From: Branchiostoma floridae
Taxonomy: Eukaryota; Chordata; Leptocardii; Amphioxiformes; Branchiostomatidae
DNA: 64,000 bases
Direction: 5' to 3'
Assembly (NCBI RefSeq): GCF_000003815.2
Contig: NC_049993.1
Span: 3,666,518-3,730,517 of the forward strand
The notes beneath the pieces were generated by a model, which was given only the letters and a program-made list of their open reading frames with translations, was not told the origin of the DNA and ran no database searches. Below are positions 31,255-41,400 of this stretch, one piece after another. How positions within the stretch are numbered: position 1 is the first letter of the stretch; each line of letters opens with the position of its first letter. Position numbers and translations under genes: made by a program.

Positions 31255-34200
31255 CTAAATATCGAGAGGGAGAGTGGTGACCCCGTCATGCTTAACCTTT
31301 CGTTTTGGATAGAAGTACGAAAAGGCATCGCGGATTTGCGTGTACGTGTGTATTTCGCTCTCGCGCACGCGAAACCCTTTGTTGATGCCCTGGCCGCTTT
31401 TCTTGGTCTGCAAGACGTTCAGGTACTTGAGGTGGTTAATGTCGTTACATCGTTTGCTCACCCCTTTGCAACTGAACTTGTCCTCATTCGTGTCATCTCC
31501 GCCGAAACAGTAATACGTTTTACTGCACAGACCGACTATACCGCTCCCGGACCATTCTTCTTTGAACAGCCCGGGAGTGCGCTTGTCGTAAGCCGCGTTC
31601 TGCTTGGTGTCTGTTCGGGGAAACCAGTCAGATTTCTCGCGGTTGTACGACTCCCGCATGTCGGGTTTGATCACGGCCTCCAGCTTGTCCGCCGAGATGG
31701 CGATATAAGCGGAGTCCGTGTCCATTTCACAGTACTGGAAATCGGACACGTCCACGAACTTCAACATGAAGTCGTAGTAAAAGGCGAGCATACGCAATTT
31801 GGCGTATTGGTAAACGAAGAAGCCAATTTGCATGGGAAGGTTAAACTTGATGGTGCGCTTCGCCGACTCAATTTCAAAGAAATTGTCGTCGTTGACCACG
31901 ATCAGATGCCGAAACCGCAAAGTGTTGATCTTTCGAGTGGCGGTCACGACGTCTTGGCAATACTCGACGTCTGTTTGTTTTTCTTTGTTGGTGACCGTCT
32001 TGCCGTAACCCGAATTACCGATCAGCTTCATGGTGTCGGCGATGATCTTCTTGGCTTTGTCCTCGTCGCCCTTGCGCCTCGCATCGCTAACGGCATCTCC
32101 GAAAGCTTTAAAACTCGGCTTGGGTCTGTACTCCATCACCTGGTAGATGCGAGTGACCTTCAAGCCGTGGTCGAGATACCAGTTGAGCAAGGGCGAAGCC
32201 AAGAGGATCTTTTGACCGAACATACTACCGATGAGCGATCGCCTGGGCTTGGACATAATGCGATGCTTCTCGGCGTACTCCTTCATGTGCTCGCCAATGT
32301 CGTCGATGGAAATCTCGACGTTCTTAAATATCGGAGGCATTTCGGCGAAGCGCGACTTGAGATCCGCGGGGACCTCGATGTCGCATTCCACCGTTCCAAA
32401 CAACTCCTTCGAGCGAACAGCCTGGAGGACGCGTTCGCCGGTCATGTCGGGAAGATGTTCGGTGGGAGTCTTGCGGCCTTCCAAGAAAGACGCCAATCGG
32501 ACGTCGGCTCTTACCAAGTTTCTCCACTGACATTCCCACATTTCGGTGACCGTATACCCACACGCTCGCAGGTACTCGGTCGTTTGGGCCGTTTCCGCCC
32601 GCAAAGTCGCGAAAGACTTGCCGCGACGATCGTTGAAGACTTGGCCTCTGGTCAAGGAGCAGGCGTGACCGTGCCAATAGCAGCCGTGAAACTGAAAGAT
32701 TTGCCCGGTGTCCGAACAGAAACCGTCCACCGGAATTCGACGTGACCCGATGCGCTTTTCGGTGCTATTGAATTTGTGGCGAATGGCGAGCTTCCGCTCT
32801 TGGGCCACCCAGTCTAACCAGTCGACGGCCATTCGTCCCCACTGAGGTGTGGAATATTCTCTTTCGAACCCCGTGTCTTCTCTCCGCCGAATGTAATGGC
32901 CGGAGGGCATGTCCTGCATCAGGGCCCACAGATATAACGCATTCGCGTCGTAGCCAATGACCTTTTGACAAGGTTTCGGTTCCCTGCCCGACAATGTCAT
33001 CTCGTCGGCCCTGATGTAGGTCTTGCCCTTCTCGTGGTACCTATGAAAGATGATGCTGGGTCCCCCCACTATGTTGTCTTTATACAATCTGTACACGTCT
33101 TCATTGTCTGGAACAGTAAAGTAAGTATCGCGCGGCAGGTTCATGAAAAGGTACTTAAGTGTTAGACCCGGGACGCTAATGCCGTCCTTAAACATGTCGA
33201 TGCCCTTGTCCTGGTAGAACTCTGTCATCTTCTGCACGGCTTCCACCATGGGGCTAACGTCCTTGTTGTTGTACCTGTAGGAACAAAGATTAGTCGTGAT
33301 TTGTTAAGTCCAACCGCTCCGCTCAATCTAGGTTATCGTCTAGGTGTTACGAGATAACGTACAACGACCTACCATATCAAGAAGTCCCTCATGGTCGTCA
33401 TGCCCTGCTCTTCCCACACGCGCTGACAGTACAGATAATCCTCCTCCGAGATGTCTGACTGGCGTAGGTTGCTATGGAAGGCGGCTCGTGGTGGCAGCCG
33501 CGTGTGCTCCAACTTGTCCAAGCTGTCCATCCATTCGTACCTGTCATGTCAATGGGACAAAAAATAACACGTCATAGCACGCTCTAACACAATGTCGGTC
33601 ACATCACATCAGAATGCAAACAAAAGAAGGCCGTCTACTTACGGAAAGAATCCCTTTGTCTCCTGGCAGCCGTACGCCTTCAGCAGGATCGAGTAGGAGA
33701 AGCCCGGCGCCACATAATTGATGAGATCCAGGAATTTCAGGTCGTCCGTTTCAATCGACATGTACGTGTTGTTCTTCTTGATGGGGCGGAGTTTGCTGGT
33801 CGATCGCAGCAGCAGCGGGAGGAACACTTTTTTGATGGCGTTAAGGTCATACTTCCCACCGTTGAAACTAAGGACCACCAGCTGACTCATGTACTTGGTC
33901 AGTTCCTCAATCAGTTTGGTCATGTAATGTTCTTTCCGGCGTTTTTCTTTTCGCTTCGCCTTGTCAACTATGTCTTTCGGGGATTCTTCTTCCGTTTCTT
34001 CTTCTTTTTCCTCTTTCTCCAAATCCCTTTGCCGAATTTCTTCCATCTTGAGCACCGCCCAGTGAAACTTTTCCAACAGAAGGGAGTACGCCTTACGACT
34101 GATTTGCTGTAGGAAATTCAACAAGTCTTCAGCCACTTTTGTCGGGTCGCCTTCGGACACGAAACATTCTGGGTCGGTGTAGTCAGGGACGTTTGAGCAG

Positions 34201-35846
34201 ACGCTCACGCTCAAGAGTTCGTGCGCCGCCTCCCACGTCATCTTGTCCGTCTTTTGATCAGTCAGTGGTTTTAGAAGACATTCTATATCGAAGCAGGCGC
34301 GGTAGGGATAGTAACGATCTTCTTCGGGGATGACGATCCCTTCGTCCTGCAGCTTTTCAAAGATGGTCTGCGGTAGATGGTAGGCGCCTCCCGGATACTC
34401 CTTGTTCACCTTACCGTCGCACGTGCGAATGTGCCTTTCGCAATGACCGCGGTGCGGCCATCTCTTTCCGCATTGCGGACACGCGTATGACTTGGCGTAA
34501 GTCTTAAAGTCCTTAATGTAACTGTAATGTTGCTCGCAGAGATTCAGATACATCGTATTATTGTGTGTAGACAGGGGACGCCTCACCAACTCCGCAAAGA
34601 AATCGCCATCTTCGGCGCCTTCATCGTTATTGTGCTGTAGAGCATAGACGTACACGTCGACCTCGAACAATGTCTCTATGTCCTCTAGATGTTTGAGAGA
34701 CACGCCTTTGAACTGCCTGGGCGTTTTACCCACCCACGCCAGGTACTCTTTGAAGAGTTTTTTGGTCGTACCTTCCAGTTTGGTGCGATCGCATTGTCGA
34801 TGGAGTGCCAGGCACCTGAAAAAGCAGAGATTGTCCGTGTACGGGCCGTTCGTTCCGCTATAAAGGGCGATGATGGACCTGCTATTCCTGACGTAGTCTG
34901 TCAGCGTCCCGGGGGCACCGATGGGATGGTCTTTGATCTTGTGGACGTAAAACGTGACGTTCACCATCTTCTGCAGGACCGTTTTGCTGTTGGGGCGCTC
35001 CTGGCGTGCCTGCTCCATGTGATCGACTTCTTCGATCTTGTCCAGGAACCGTCGAATACCATCCTCGTTTTCCACTTGGACAGGTTCTGGCAAAAACCCG
35101 TTATTATTTTCACAAGGGTAAAAATATCGCAGTGCCCCCGTTTCCCCGTCCTGGAGAATGAACCCGAACGACAGGTTGATCTTAAAGACGGTTTGCTGGT
35201 CGCCAAAAATGGCCCATACGTTGTCGGCCAGATCGCTAGGATTTTCGGACTCCAGTCTAAAGTTGTACGTGTCCTGGATGTTTTGTCCCCGCTTGAACTG
35301 CGTCCTGATCATGGACCATTTCTGTCTGTACAGATTTTGGACGGCCCCGGCATCGTCTTGGGGAATCAACTCTTCCGACACGTCCTCCGGATCTTCCGCA
35401 AAAGGAAACTCGTCGTCGTCTCCTGCGGGTTGAATGTGGCGTCGTTTCGCTCTGGGCCCGTCTGCTGTGGAAACCCTCTTTTGTGGACGGGAGGTAGACG
35501 CCACGGGGTGTGTGGCTTCTCTGTGCACCTGCACGGCGTGGGCAGTGTCAAACGCCACGTTGCACGGCTGGCACCAGAACGTGGGGCCCGGCTTGGGTGT
35601 ATCGTGCAGCCGCCGATGTTGCAGTAGGTTGTCCCGTCTAGGAAACTTTTTGCCGCAAAAATCACACTCGTGCGTGGGTGCGTTCGGGTCGTGGGACTTT
35701 TGGTGACGCTTGAAACTGTCGAGACGGTTAAAGGTTTTGTCGCAGATCTCGCAGCGGTAGGTCGTGGTGTCGTGGGACTTTTGGTGACGGGTGAGACTAC
35801 GTTTTTGGGCAAAGGTTTTTCCACACGTATCACAAGTGAAAGCCAT
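31255..35846 (-). CDS. Polinton DNA polymerase B (protein-primed)
   Basis: A family B polymerase that copies linear DNA from a protein primer. The N-terminal part has four C2H2-type zinc fingers (first FTCDTCGKTFAQKRSLTRHQ), then an OTU-like module with YTDNLCFFRCLA and LNLCEQHYSYI, then another C2H2 finger. Exonuclease motifs follow: FDIECLL (Exo I) and SFNGGKYDL (Exo II). The palm has motif A (YDANALYLWAL), motif B (LIGNSGYGK) and motif C (MDTDSAY), then the KTYYCF segment. The coding sequence appears split by two short GT-AG introns near 33.3 and 33.6 kb, with a probable leader intron upstream. The start is the ATG before AFTCDTCG. A TATA-like box lies near 36.6 kb on the minus strand. Confidence 0.95.
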
Positions 35847-36249
35847 GGCTGTTTGACGGTAGTGTCGATCATTGGTAGGTTCTGAAAGAACATACAAAGC
35901 TTTGGTTGAAAAGCTGAATTCGTATCTACTCGCCCCTCTGGTTGTTTCACCAGTGCTTTTGTCATGTTGACCACACACTCATCAGTATTCCGTGACAAAC
36001 AAAGCAAGGGCTGATATTGCATCGGTGGTCTTTTGTCACCAAACAAAACTGGTTTGCCGGTACGGAATACTTGTTTCGGTATAGCGGAGGAAACGTTCGG
36101 TACAAAAACTGTGACACACGTACTGTTACGTTTCAATATTGGTAAAGACATACGTAGCATTCGACATAACAAATACTGATGATATAGCTTATCACATAAT
36201 CTAGCGTGTATAGTTTTACTAAAAAAATTACTACAGCCATGACACAACA

Positions 36250-37351
36250 ACTACAAGAGTTTTCGTACCGACACGAATCCCCTAGTGTTAAACATAACTC
36301 GACACTCCACACGAAAGCTAAACGAAAATGCCCTGGTACAATCCTTGAACAGTTTCTTCAAAACACGTTTTGTTGCAGAGAAAATATTGTAACATATAGT
36401 CTAGTTTTACACTGGTTATAAACAACTGTCGCTTGTTTGAGCGATTCTATCAGATGATCAAAGATATGTAGAAAGTGTTTTTCCACTTACCGAAAGAACG
36501 AGACGCTCCGTCCGTAGCGGTACTGCGGTAATTAATCCGGGGCACAGCTCGGGTATAATCCAAAGTACGGGGTGACCACCACGTTAACTGACCAGTGCCT
36601 CGCTCGTGTTCTTTTTATACTGAAAAGCTTGGCTGGCCCGAATATTGGCATGTCCGTTCACGTTGAATGATGCACTTCCGGTGGCTGTTCTCCCTAAGAC
36701 GGAAACAAAGCGGCCGTGCCACTTCCGCCCAAGTGAAATCAGTGAGGCGAAACGGTGACAAAACGGTGAACCTCTCCCCGCTCTGCGCTGGCTCTCTATG
36801 GCAAGGCGTAGAACCCTTTTGATGATGTTGTTGATAAAGTCAGTTACATTTCCGCCTTCCCTCCCAATTTCCAGAAGACTGGGCCGGCCATGTCACAGTG
36901 TACGGCAAACGTTAAGTCCGGCAAGCGCTTAATTCCCCGTTCGTTGTCTTATCTTGGTGCACCATGGGCCGTGGTCGCTGCCGTACGACCTCTCCTTGAA
37001 GGAGCCCGTTAGTTCTCATGTCTCTAACCACGTTAGCGGTGTGCACACAGCTGGGTCTATTGTCCCTCCCCGTCTTTTGTGTCCTGTTTTCCGGCGTAAC
37101 ACAATGGCTTCAATACACTGTGCCCGGGGATAAAGGAAAGTCTCCGACTTTCATCTGGGAGGGCGGGCGGCTCAATTGTGTTGGACCAACCCCCCTCTTG
37201 AAGCTAGAAAGTGATGATGCAGTGACACTGTGTGTTGGTAGCTTGTGTCATTCACTCAGTGTTGTTGGAAAATAACTGGTTCTGTATGTTTCAGTCCGGC
37301 AAGAGAGTGCGTTAAGGCGGAGTGGGTGTCCTCAAGTGGGGTTTTGTGTTC
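36250..37351. other. Noncoding part of the Polinton right arm
   Basis: Holds the polymerase promoter side, then about 700 bp without a recognisable gene. ACGTAACACAATGGC-type words occur near 37096 and 37640. Confidence 0.5.
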
Positions 37352-37560
37352 CTAGTGATGTATTGATGTATGGCTATAGATACCAGTCCGTGGAAGGCCT
37401 TGTAGAACTAGCCTAGACTGACACCGCCTTTCTTGCAGGGTCGGCCAGCCCAGCTTGTTCTGTAGGTACGACACGCTGGTGGTGTTCCTGTAGTCCTTCA
37501 AGACATACCTAGCAGCTCGTTTCTGTACACATTCTGTTTTGTCCATTAGCACATTTGTAT
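37352..37560 (-). mobile_element. LINE reverse-transcriptase C-terminal fragment inside the Polinton
   Basis: The minus strand gives CVQKRAARYVLKDYRNTTSV followed by LGWPTLQERR. This is a standard segment beyond the RT core of Jockey/L2-type LINEs (xVQRRAARFVxxDYRxxSSV..LxWPxLxxRR). It is a short truncated scrap, 380 bp upstream of the reductase gene. It shows that LINE-bearing DNA, probably host-derived, is present in the element's right arm. Confidence 0.75.
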
Positions 37561-37804
37561 TGGCATATTGACGCTTCTGTGGGTACAGTTAGCTGTTCCA
37601 AGGCGTATGCACACTAAGCCGGGGTTGCCACTTGTTTCCGACGTAACACAATGGCAGTGTTCAGCGTCGGTGAGGTCAGCTCGGGGCCGTGTTTTGGTGG
37701 GTGGTTGTCATAGTTACCTCGGTGGGCCAGAAGGTCAGCCTGACGGCCGTTTCACCCCGACCTGAGCTAAGAAACTACCTATTCCCTAAACTCTACATGT
37801 CTGG

Positions 37805-37850
37805 ACCAATCAGAGGACCGACTCGTATCATACAATATATATACATATAT
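37805..37850 (+). promoter_or_regulatory. Likely promoter of the reductase gene
   Basis: GACCAATCAG (CCAAT box) at about 37803, followed 35 bp on by a TATATATACATAT stretch. The ATG at 37941 lies about 100 bp downstream. A CCAAT box with TATA is common in S-phase gene promoters. Confidence 0.4.
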
Positions 37851-37940
37851 GCAAATATATGGTGACATGCTGGGGTATATCTAATGGTATGAGGGTGCTA
37901 GCGCTCGCTTCATTTTGTGAGTCACACACACAACCGCAAG

Positions 37941-38978
37941 ATGCTTTCAGCGCAGCCACCGAAGTCTAACCAGCTGTCCGTACTGAAGGTCTCTGTAGAC
38001 CGAGAGAAGCAGTGTGAGCCCCTACTGCGTGAAAACTCCAGACGCTTCGTCATTTTTCCCATCCAGTACCACGACATCTGGCACATGTACAAGAAGGCCG
38101 TAGCATCATTCTGGACAACGGAGGAAGTTGATCTCTCTAAGGACTTGGCGCATTGGGAGAGACTAAATGACAACGAAAAACACTTCATCAAACACGTCCT
38201 GGCATTCTTTGCAGCTAGTGACGGTATAGTCAATGAAAATCTGGTTGAGAGATTCACCAAAGAGGTGCAGGTGACTGAGGCAAGGTGCTTCTATGGCTTC
38301 CAGATAGCCATTGAGAACATCCATTCTGAAATGTACAGTCTCTTAATCGACACCTACGTGAAGGAGCCACATGAGAGAGAGCGTCTGTTCAGTGCCATTG
38401 AGACCATACCGTGTGTACAAAAGAAGGCTGACTGGGCCCTGAAGTGGAGTGGCGACGAGGGGAGCACTTGGGGGGAGCGTGTAGTTGCGTTTGCCGCTGT
38501 GGAAGGGATCTTTTTCTCGGGGGCCTTCGCAGCAATTTTCTGGTTAAGGAAAAGAGGACTCATGCCGGGGCTGACTTTCTCCAATGAGCTGATCAGTAGA
38601 GACGAGGGTCTACACACCGACTTTGCCTGTCTTATGGTCAGCTACCTGGTCAATAAGCCTAGTGAGGAGCGCATTCACCAGATTATCGACGATGCTGTTA
38701 AGATTGAGCAAGAGTTCCTGACGGAAGCTCTTCCCGTGAGATTGATTGGGATGAATCAAGACCTGATGAAACAGTACATTGAGTTTGTCGCAGATAGGCT
38801 GCTGGGAGAACTCATGTGCAGTAAGATTTACAATAGCGAGAACCCCTTTGACTTCATGGAGAACATTTCTCTGGAGGGAAAGACCAACTTCTTTGAGAAG
38901 AAGGTGGGAGAGTACCAGAAGATGGGGGTGATGTCTTCCTCTGAACAGCAAAAGTTCACGTTGGATGCTGCCTTTTAA
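37941..38978 (+). CDS. RRM2: Ribonucleotide reductase small subunit (R2), intronless, inside the Polinton
   Basis: A 345-residue class Ia R2 subunit, which holds the di-iron tyrosyl-radical cofactor and works with R1 to make dNTPs. All key residues are present: D94 (SDGIVNEN), E125 and H128 ([12 protein letters not shown]), radical Tyr132, E188 ([10 protein letters not shown]), E222 and H225 (RDEGLHTDF). The C-terminal tail FTLDAAF, which docks on R1, is kept. The sequence is very close to animal RRM2 and RRM2B over its whole length. The N-terminus is short and lacks the KEN degron of vertebrate RRM2, so it should not be removed outside S phase, like p53R2. There are no introns although animal RRM2 genes have many. 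AATAAA follows the stop at 38989, and no R1 gene is in the element. It lies inside the right inverted repeat, so it is element cargo. Confidence 0.95.
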   Translation: MLSAQPPKSNQLSVLKVSVDREKQCEPLLRENSRRFVIFPIQYHDIWHMYKKAVASFWTTEEVDLSKDLAHWERLNDNEKHFIKHVLAFFAASDGIVNENLVERFTKEVQVTEARCFYGFQIAIENIHSEMYSLLIDTYVKEPHERERLFSAIETIPCVQKKADWALKWSGDEGSTWGERVVAFAAVEGIFFSGAFAAIFWLRKRGLMPGLTFSNELISRDEGLHTDFACLMVSYLVNKPSEERIHQIIDDAVKIEQEFLTEALPVRLIGMNQDLMKQYIEFVADRLLGELMCSKIYNSENPFDFMENISLEGKTNFFEKKVGEYQKMGVMSSSEQQKFTLDAAF

Positions 38979-39052
38979 AAGTAGAGAATAAAAGAACGAA
39001 AAAATCAGACGGTCGTTGTCATGTGTTTTTTTTTTCTTTGTGACAACTAGAC

Positions 39053-39238
39053 CACAAGATGGGAGGGGGGGTTGTCATAGTTACCTAGGAGGGTCAAAAG
39101 GTCGACTTGACCCCTGTTTCACCCCTACCCAGAGCTCAGAAAAATACCCCTAGACTAGGCCGTCAGACGATAACCTCTGACCTGCACCACCTTGCACCGC
39201 CTGAAAAATAATAGTCAGCGTGTCCCTACTATACTACT
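39053..39238. repeat. Polinton terminal inverted repeat, right
   Basis: Inverse of 21904-22095, ending in TATACTACT. Confidence 0.95.
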
Positions 39239-39244
39239 GATGGT
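39239..39244. repeat. Polinton target-site duplication, right
   Basis: GATGGT, matching 21898-21903. Confidence 0.9.
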
Positions 39245-39384
39245 CGTCAAAACGTCTACTGAATTATTAAACGAAAGTTGCGTAACGAAGAAGACCTTGG
39301 TCAATTGGTTAACCATCCTGATGAAAGTATTGACGGAAAAAGACAACCTTTTACCTGAAATCTCTAACTCGTGATACCACTGAG

Positions 39385-40450
39385 CAAACATACCATCCCT
39401 CGCAGATTGTGGTCAATAGTCCTCTATACTTTTTATGGCGCATAACAGCAATCTATGTGTTCACGATGCGAGGTATATCTCTTTAGAGCTGACTAAGCCT
39501 AGCTATAGCGAAACAAAAAAAACAAACTTGTGACAGTCTTGAAAAGATGCCTAAAGCCACAGCAAGTAAATCTTATGGATAACATCCGTGCGCTTATTAA
39601 TTTTCGCCTGATTTCAGATTAAAAAACAAGAATATTTTTTTCCTCTTCGGGGAAAGTCAGATACACCAAAATAGGTTGTGTTGTAGCCTAATAATCATAC
39701 TTGTAGAAGTGACACTAGGGAGGCAGCCATGACTATAGTTGCAGAAACAAAACTTGTTGGATAGTTGTAAAGGTGTCACCAATATGGAAGCCATGAATAT
39801 AGTTGCCAACGTGGCAAGTGATACCAGCATACCACACTAGTGTCACTTTTGTAGTTGACTTCTTTAAAACAGGGATGAATGCCTTGTTAGTTGTGATGCA
39901 ACGCTTTGGCACTTCAAATCTTGTTATTATTTTGAAAATTTAGCCATTTTTTTTACTCATCTCATTATTTTTGCACTCTGCATAGGGTGCCATGCAGGGA
40001 ATTTACTTACTTTGGCCTAATGTTCTTTTGTAAATACACCATTGTTTAATCAGGGAAGCGTGGTGGTAAATAAGTTTTGTGAAGCAAGGAGGCCCCCTTT
40101 AAGTACAGTAAACGATATTGCAGTAGTGCCACTTACAATAGAGACTAAAAAGCCCCACACGTAATGTATAGTCTTGGATCCCTTTATACTATAATTATAG
40201 GTCAGTACGGGATATTTGAACCACTGTTTCTATGTAATGACAAAAGCATCTACATTGTATAAGCGAATAAAGAAAACGAAGACAATATTTGTGCTCCAAT
40301 ATCTCATATTACCATTATATAAACAGACCGTCCATAGCAGCTTCTGGTCACTGATGTCCTTTTTTGTACGGACTTTTTCCCTGTTAGTGCCTCCTATAAA
40401 TATAACAAAAAGCAAATTGTAACGGCCCTTAAAAATGATATGGTTTTAAC
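39385..40450. repeat. Repeated modules on the right flank of the Polinton
   Basis: Words shared with 15440-16345 and 21395-21700: CAGATTGTGGTCA, TCTTGAAAAGA, GGTGGTAAATAAGTTT, CCCCACACGTAATGTATAGT and GGTCAGTACGGGATATTTGA. No gene recognised. Confidence 0.5.
39705..39852. mobile_element. Small MITE-like palindrome
   Basis: The left end AGAAGTGACACTA is matched by its complement TAGTGTCACTT at the right end, about 148 bp overall. Class unknown. Confidence 0.35.
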
Positions 40451-40552
40451 TTTATTTTCATGATTAAATGCACCGTATTTCTAACAGGGGCACATGTCGA
40501 TAAGTTATTACATGATACAGTCATTTATTTGGAGGAATCATCACTGTGTGGG

Positions 40553-40565
40553 CCTCCTCTCTCTC

Positions 40566-40607
<42 letters not shown>

Positions 40608-40668
40608 TCTCTCTCTCACTCTCTCTCTCTCTCTCTCACTCTCTCACTCACTCTCTCTCTGTGTGTAT
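40553..40668. repeat. (CT)n microsatellite followed by (TG)-rich tract
   Basis: A near-perfect CT tract, then GTGTGTATGT-type sequence to about 40745. Ser/Leu-rich frames over it are artefacts. Confidence 0.95.
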
Positions 40669-41400
40669 GTATGTGCGCATGCGCACGTGTGTGTGTATTT
40701 GTCTGTACACATGTGTGTCTGTGTTTACTGTATGTATATGTGTGTCCAGTCCTTTAGAATATCTGTGAACAGTAATACATAATAACAGGTAGATGGACTG
40801 GGGTGATATTAGGTATGTGGGTACGTCAAGATCAAGCCTAGTCTCCCTGGCGGCTATCCTTGGCACAGCACCAGAATGTCTGTGCCTTGTATATTTTTTC
40901 CTGAACATGAACATGTATATCCATTGTTAGATTATGATCTAAAATTACTCATCATATCGCACAATTTATTTTGTAAGATCTTTCTAGTTTGTTTCCTGGC
41001 TATGACTTTTGAGGGGCGTTTCATTCCTCACTGATCGCATATCTGCTAGTGGTGAGAGGTATGCTTGAGGCAGTTGTTATGTACTAAGTCTTTACCCTGC
41101 TCTCAGAGGAATGCCCTGTTTTAAGCTTATATATATATATAGTAATAGTACTGGGTATAGTTCTTACATTATTGTTTAAAATTATTTGAGTACCTCCTTT
41201 TCGGTGTACTATTACTAACTTATAGTTTGTATATGACTGTGTAAAGTTTTTTTTTGTACCTACATAATTTGTAACATTTGTAAATTAGATGTAATTCAGT
41301 GCAGACAGAACTCTGACACTGCGATTTCTGTATAAATATCTATCTATCTTGTACTGAAGCTATGCCGTTGTTGTTTTAGGACGGAGACGTACTGTCCCGG
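40669..41400. other. Noncoding region upstream of the acetyltransferase gene
   Basis: Includes a diverged copy (40795-40915) of the 8395/55070 repeat. A polypyrimidine/AG acceptor (TGTTGTTTTAG) lies at 41369-41379, so an untranslated first exon may lie upstream. AT-rich otherwise. Confidence 0.4.

Larger units (their letters stand above)
21904..39238. mobile_element. Polinton (Maverick) element, looks whole
   Basis: A 17.3-kb self-synthesising DNA transposon or virus-like element. Ends are inverted repeats of about 190 bp beginning with AG, as in known Polintons, and a 6-bp target duplication flanks it. Left to right, plus strand: PC4-like, Bcl-2-like, PC4-like, integrase, penton, small basic protein, major capsid, protease. 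Then minus strand: two conserved unknowns, packaging ATPase, polymerase B. Then plus strand: ribonucleotide reductase small subunit. The full hallmark set is present and reading frames look open, with about zero obvious breaks. The two end repeats are about 96% identical, so the insertion is young. Unusual for the family are the PC4-like pair, the Bcl-2-like gene and the reductase subunit. A LINE scrap lies inside at 37352-37560. Confidence 0.95.

Noticed and set aside
31216-32745. Long plus-strand frame of 509 codons
   Set aside because: Antisense shadow of polymerase B, whose catalytic motifs are clear on the other strand.
34689-35627. Plus-strand frame of 312 codons
   Set aside because: Antisense shadow of the N-terminal part of polymerase B.
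35366-36250. Minus-strand frame of 294 codons with His/Lys/Pro-rich text
   Set aside because: Alternative-frame shadow of the zinc-finger part of polymerase B.
37941-38978. Reductase gene as an ordinary processed pseudogene inserted late
   Set aside because: No poly-A tail or own target duplication is seen, the frame and all active-site residues are intact, and it has promoter-like sequence. Capture from a retrocopy in the past remains possible.
40460-40914. Ser/Leu-rich and Cys/Val-rich reading frames
   Set aside because: They lie over (CT)n and (TG)n tracts.
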